Below, in pieces: positions 6,627 to 7,071 of a DNA stretch of 7,071 bases; the first letter of the stretch is position 1; each line of letters opens with the position of its first letter. The position numbers and the translations under genes are program-made. The notes under the pieces were generated by a model, which searched no databases, was not told the DNA's origin, and was given only the letters and a program-made list of their open reading frames with translations. Source of the DNA: Burkholderiaceae bacterium (GTDB lineage: Bacteria > Pseudomonadota > Gammaproteobacteria > Burkholderiales > Burkholderiaceae_C); contig JAIRRE010000277.1 of NCBI GenBank assembly GCA_031256125.1, forward strand, positions 1-7,071. Direction: 5' to 3'.

Positions 6627-6656
6627 TTGACACCGCGTCGGCGTTGGGGGGAAAAT
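6627..6656 (+). promoter_or_regulatory. Candidate sigma-70-like promoter for the acyl-CoA synthetase gene
   Basis: A perfect TTGACA (6627-6632) is followed, after an 18-bp spacer, by GAAAAT (6651-6656), which matches 4 of 6 bases of the -10 consensus. It begins 47 bp after the creatininase-family stop codon and would give a leader of roughly 85 nt. It suggests the acyl-CoA synthetase can be expressed separately from the upstream pair. The -10 box is weak and coincides with a palindrome. Confidence 0.4.
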
Positions 6657-6663
6657 GTTTTCC
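6650..6663. promoter_or_regulatory. Palindrome GGAAAA-TG-TTTTCC overlapping the candidate -10 box
   Basis: Perfect 6-bp arms flank a 2-nt centre. The centre is too small for an RNA hairpin loop, so a DNA-binding site for a dimeric regulator is the better reading. Its overlap with the candidate -10 box would suit repression. No known regulator is assigned. Confidence 0.35.
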
Positions 6664-6693
6664 TGACGGCTTTCATGGGTAAATCAATCGGAG

Positions 6694-6719
6694 TTCGCGC
6701 CCGCCAAGCAGGGCGCGGA
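6694..6719 (+). other. GC-rich hairpin in the acyl-CoA synthetase leader
   Basis: CGCGCCC (6696-6702) and GGGCGCG (6711-6717) form a 7-bp perfect stem around an 8-nt loop. It can be extended to 9 bp by a T-G wobble and a T-A pair. No T-run follows, so it is not a standard intrinsic terminator. It ends about 28 nt before the ATG and leaves the Shine-Dalgarno free, so it could be a transcript-stabilising or regulatory stem, or simply chance in GC-rich DNA. Confidence 0.35.
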
Positions 6720-6747
6720 ATACCTCGAAAACGAATTGGAGACAACC

Positions 6748-7071
6748 ATGAATCACTCGGCTCTCGGACAAACGCGGGTGGGGGACATCATCGACTACGC
6801 CGCGATGCTCCATCCCCACAAGGAGGCGCTTTTATGCGCGCCCACCGGGCGGCGTTTTACCTTCGCGCAAACGTGCGAACGCGCCAACCGCCTGGCCAAC
6901 GCGCTGCTCGGCCTGGGATTGCGCAAAGGCCAGTGCGTGGCCTTTCTGAGCACCAACCGCGCCGAAGTGGTCGAAATCTACTTTGCGCTTGCCAAGTCGG
7001 GGTTGGTGGGTATGCCGCTTAATTACCGGCTCGCGCCAGTGGAAATGATCGCGCTGATGCGGGAAGTCGAT
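6748..7071 (+). CDS. AMP-forming acyl-CoA synthetase / ligase (N-terminal part, cut by window edge)
   Basis: The first 108 residues of an adenylate-forming (ANL superfamily) enzyme, which activates a carboxylic acid with ATP and joins it to coenzyme A. Seen: the typical N-terminal layout, with VGDIIDYAAMLHPHKEAL (11-28), a GRRFTFAQTCERANRLANAL segment (34-53), LGLRKGQCVAFLSTN (56-70) and the conserved AKSGLVGMPLNYRLAPVEM (82-100), as in long- and medium-chain fatty acyl-CoA ligases. The ATP-binding P-loop and the adenylation motifs lie beyond the right edge, so the substrate (fatty, aromatic or other acid) cannot be predicted. The start is the ATG at 6748, with GGAGA about 6 nt upstream. It follows the creatininase-family gene on the same strand after 168 bp. 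No stop codon occurs before the window ends. Confidence 0.88.
   Translation, partial: MNHSALGQTRVGDIIDYAAMLHPHKEALLCAPTGRRFTFAQTCERANRLANALLGLGLRKGQCVAFLSTNRAEVVEIYFALAKSGLVGMPLNYRLAPVEMIALMREVD

Noticed and set aside
6694..6719. Intrinsic terminator after the creatininase-family gene
   Set aside because: The stem is strong but is followed by GAATACC rather than a T-run, and it lies downstream of a promoter-like sequence, closer to the next gene.

Overview
The window is a GC-rich piece of what looks like a Gram-negative proteobacterial chromosome, most likely from a betaproteobacterium. That placement is an inference from the gene families, the codon use (strong G/C at third positions) and a periplasmic thiol-reductase with a Sec signal peptide. 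No 16S or other placing marker is present. I see no tRNA, rRNA, CRISPR array, transposase, integrase or attachment site.

Layout from left to right: (1) on the minus strand, running off the left edge, the first 247 codons of a DinG/XPD-type iron-sulfur DNA helicase; (2) a 346-bp intergenic region whose right-hand third is an AT-rich island (36 G/C of 125 bases at 951-1075), with a promoter-like sequence and three short inverted repeats; (3) on the plus strand, a PP2C-family Ser/Thr protein phosphatase; (4) convergent with it after only 20 bp, on the minus strand, a 755-aa membrane thiol:disulfide interchange protein of the DsbD/ScsB type; (5) a 198-bp divergent intergenic region; (6) on the plus strand, a cyclopropane-fatty-acyl-phospholipid synthase-family methyltransferase; (7) 20 bp further, a creatininase-family metallohydrolase with a GTG start, probably co-transcribed; (8) a 168-bp leader with a good -35 box, a palindrome and a GC-rich hairpin; (9) the first 108 codons of an AMP-forming acyl-CoA synthetase, running off the right edge.

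The genes do not form one obvious pathway. The methyltransferase (membrane lipid modification) and the acyl-CoA synthetase (fatty acid activation) share a lipid theme, with the creatininase-family enzyme between them. The helicase (DNA repair), the phosphatase (signalling) and the DsbD-type reductase (periplasmic redox) look like independent housekeeping or stress functions. I did not find a convincing undescribed system. The most unusual stretch is the AT-rich, inverted-repeat-dense region in front of the phosphatase gene.
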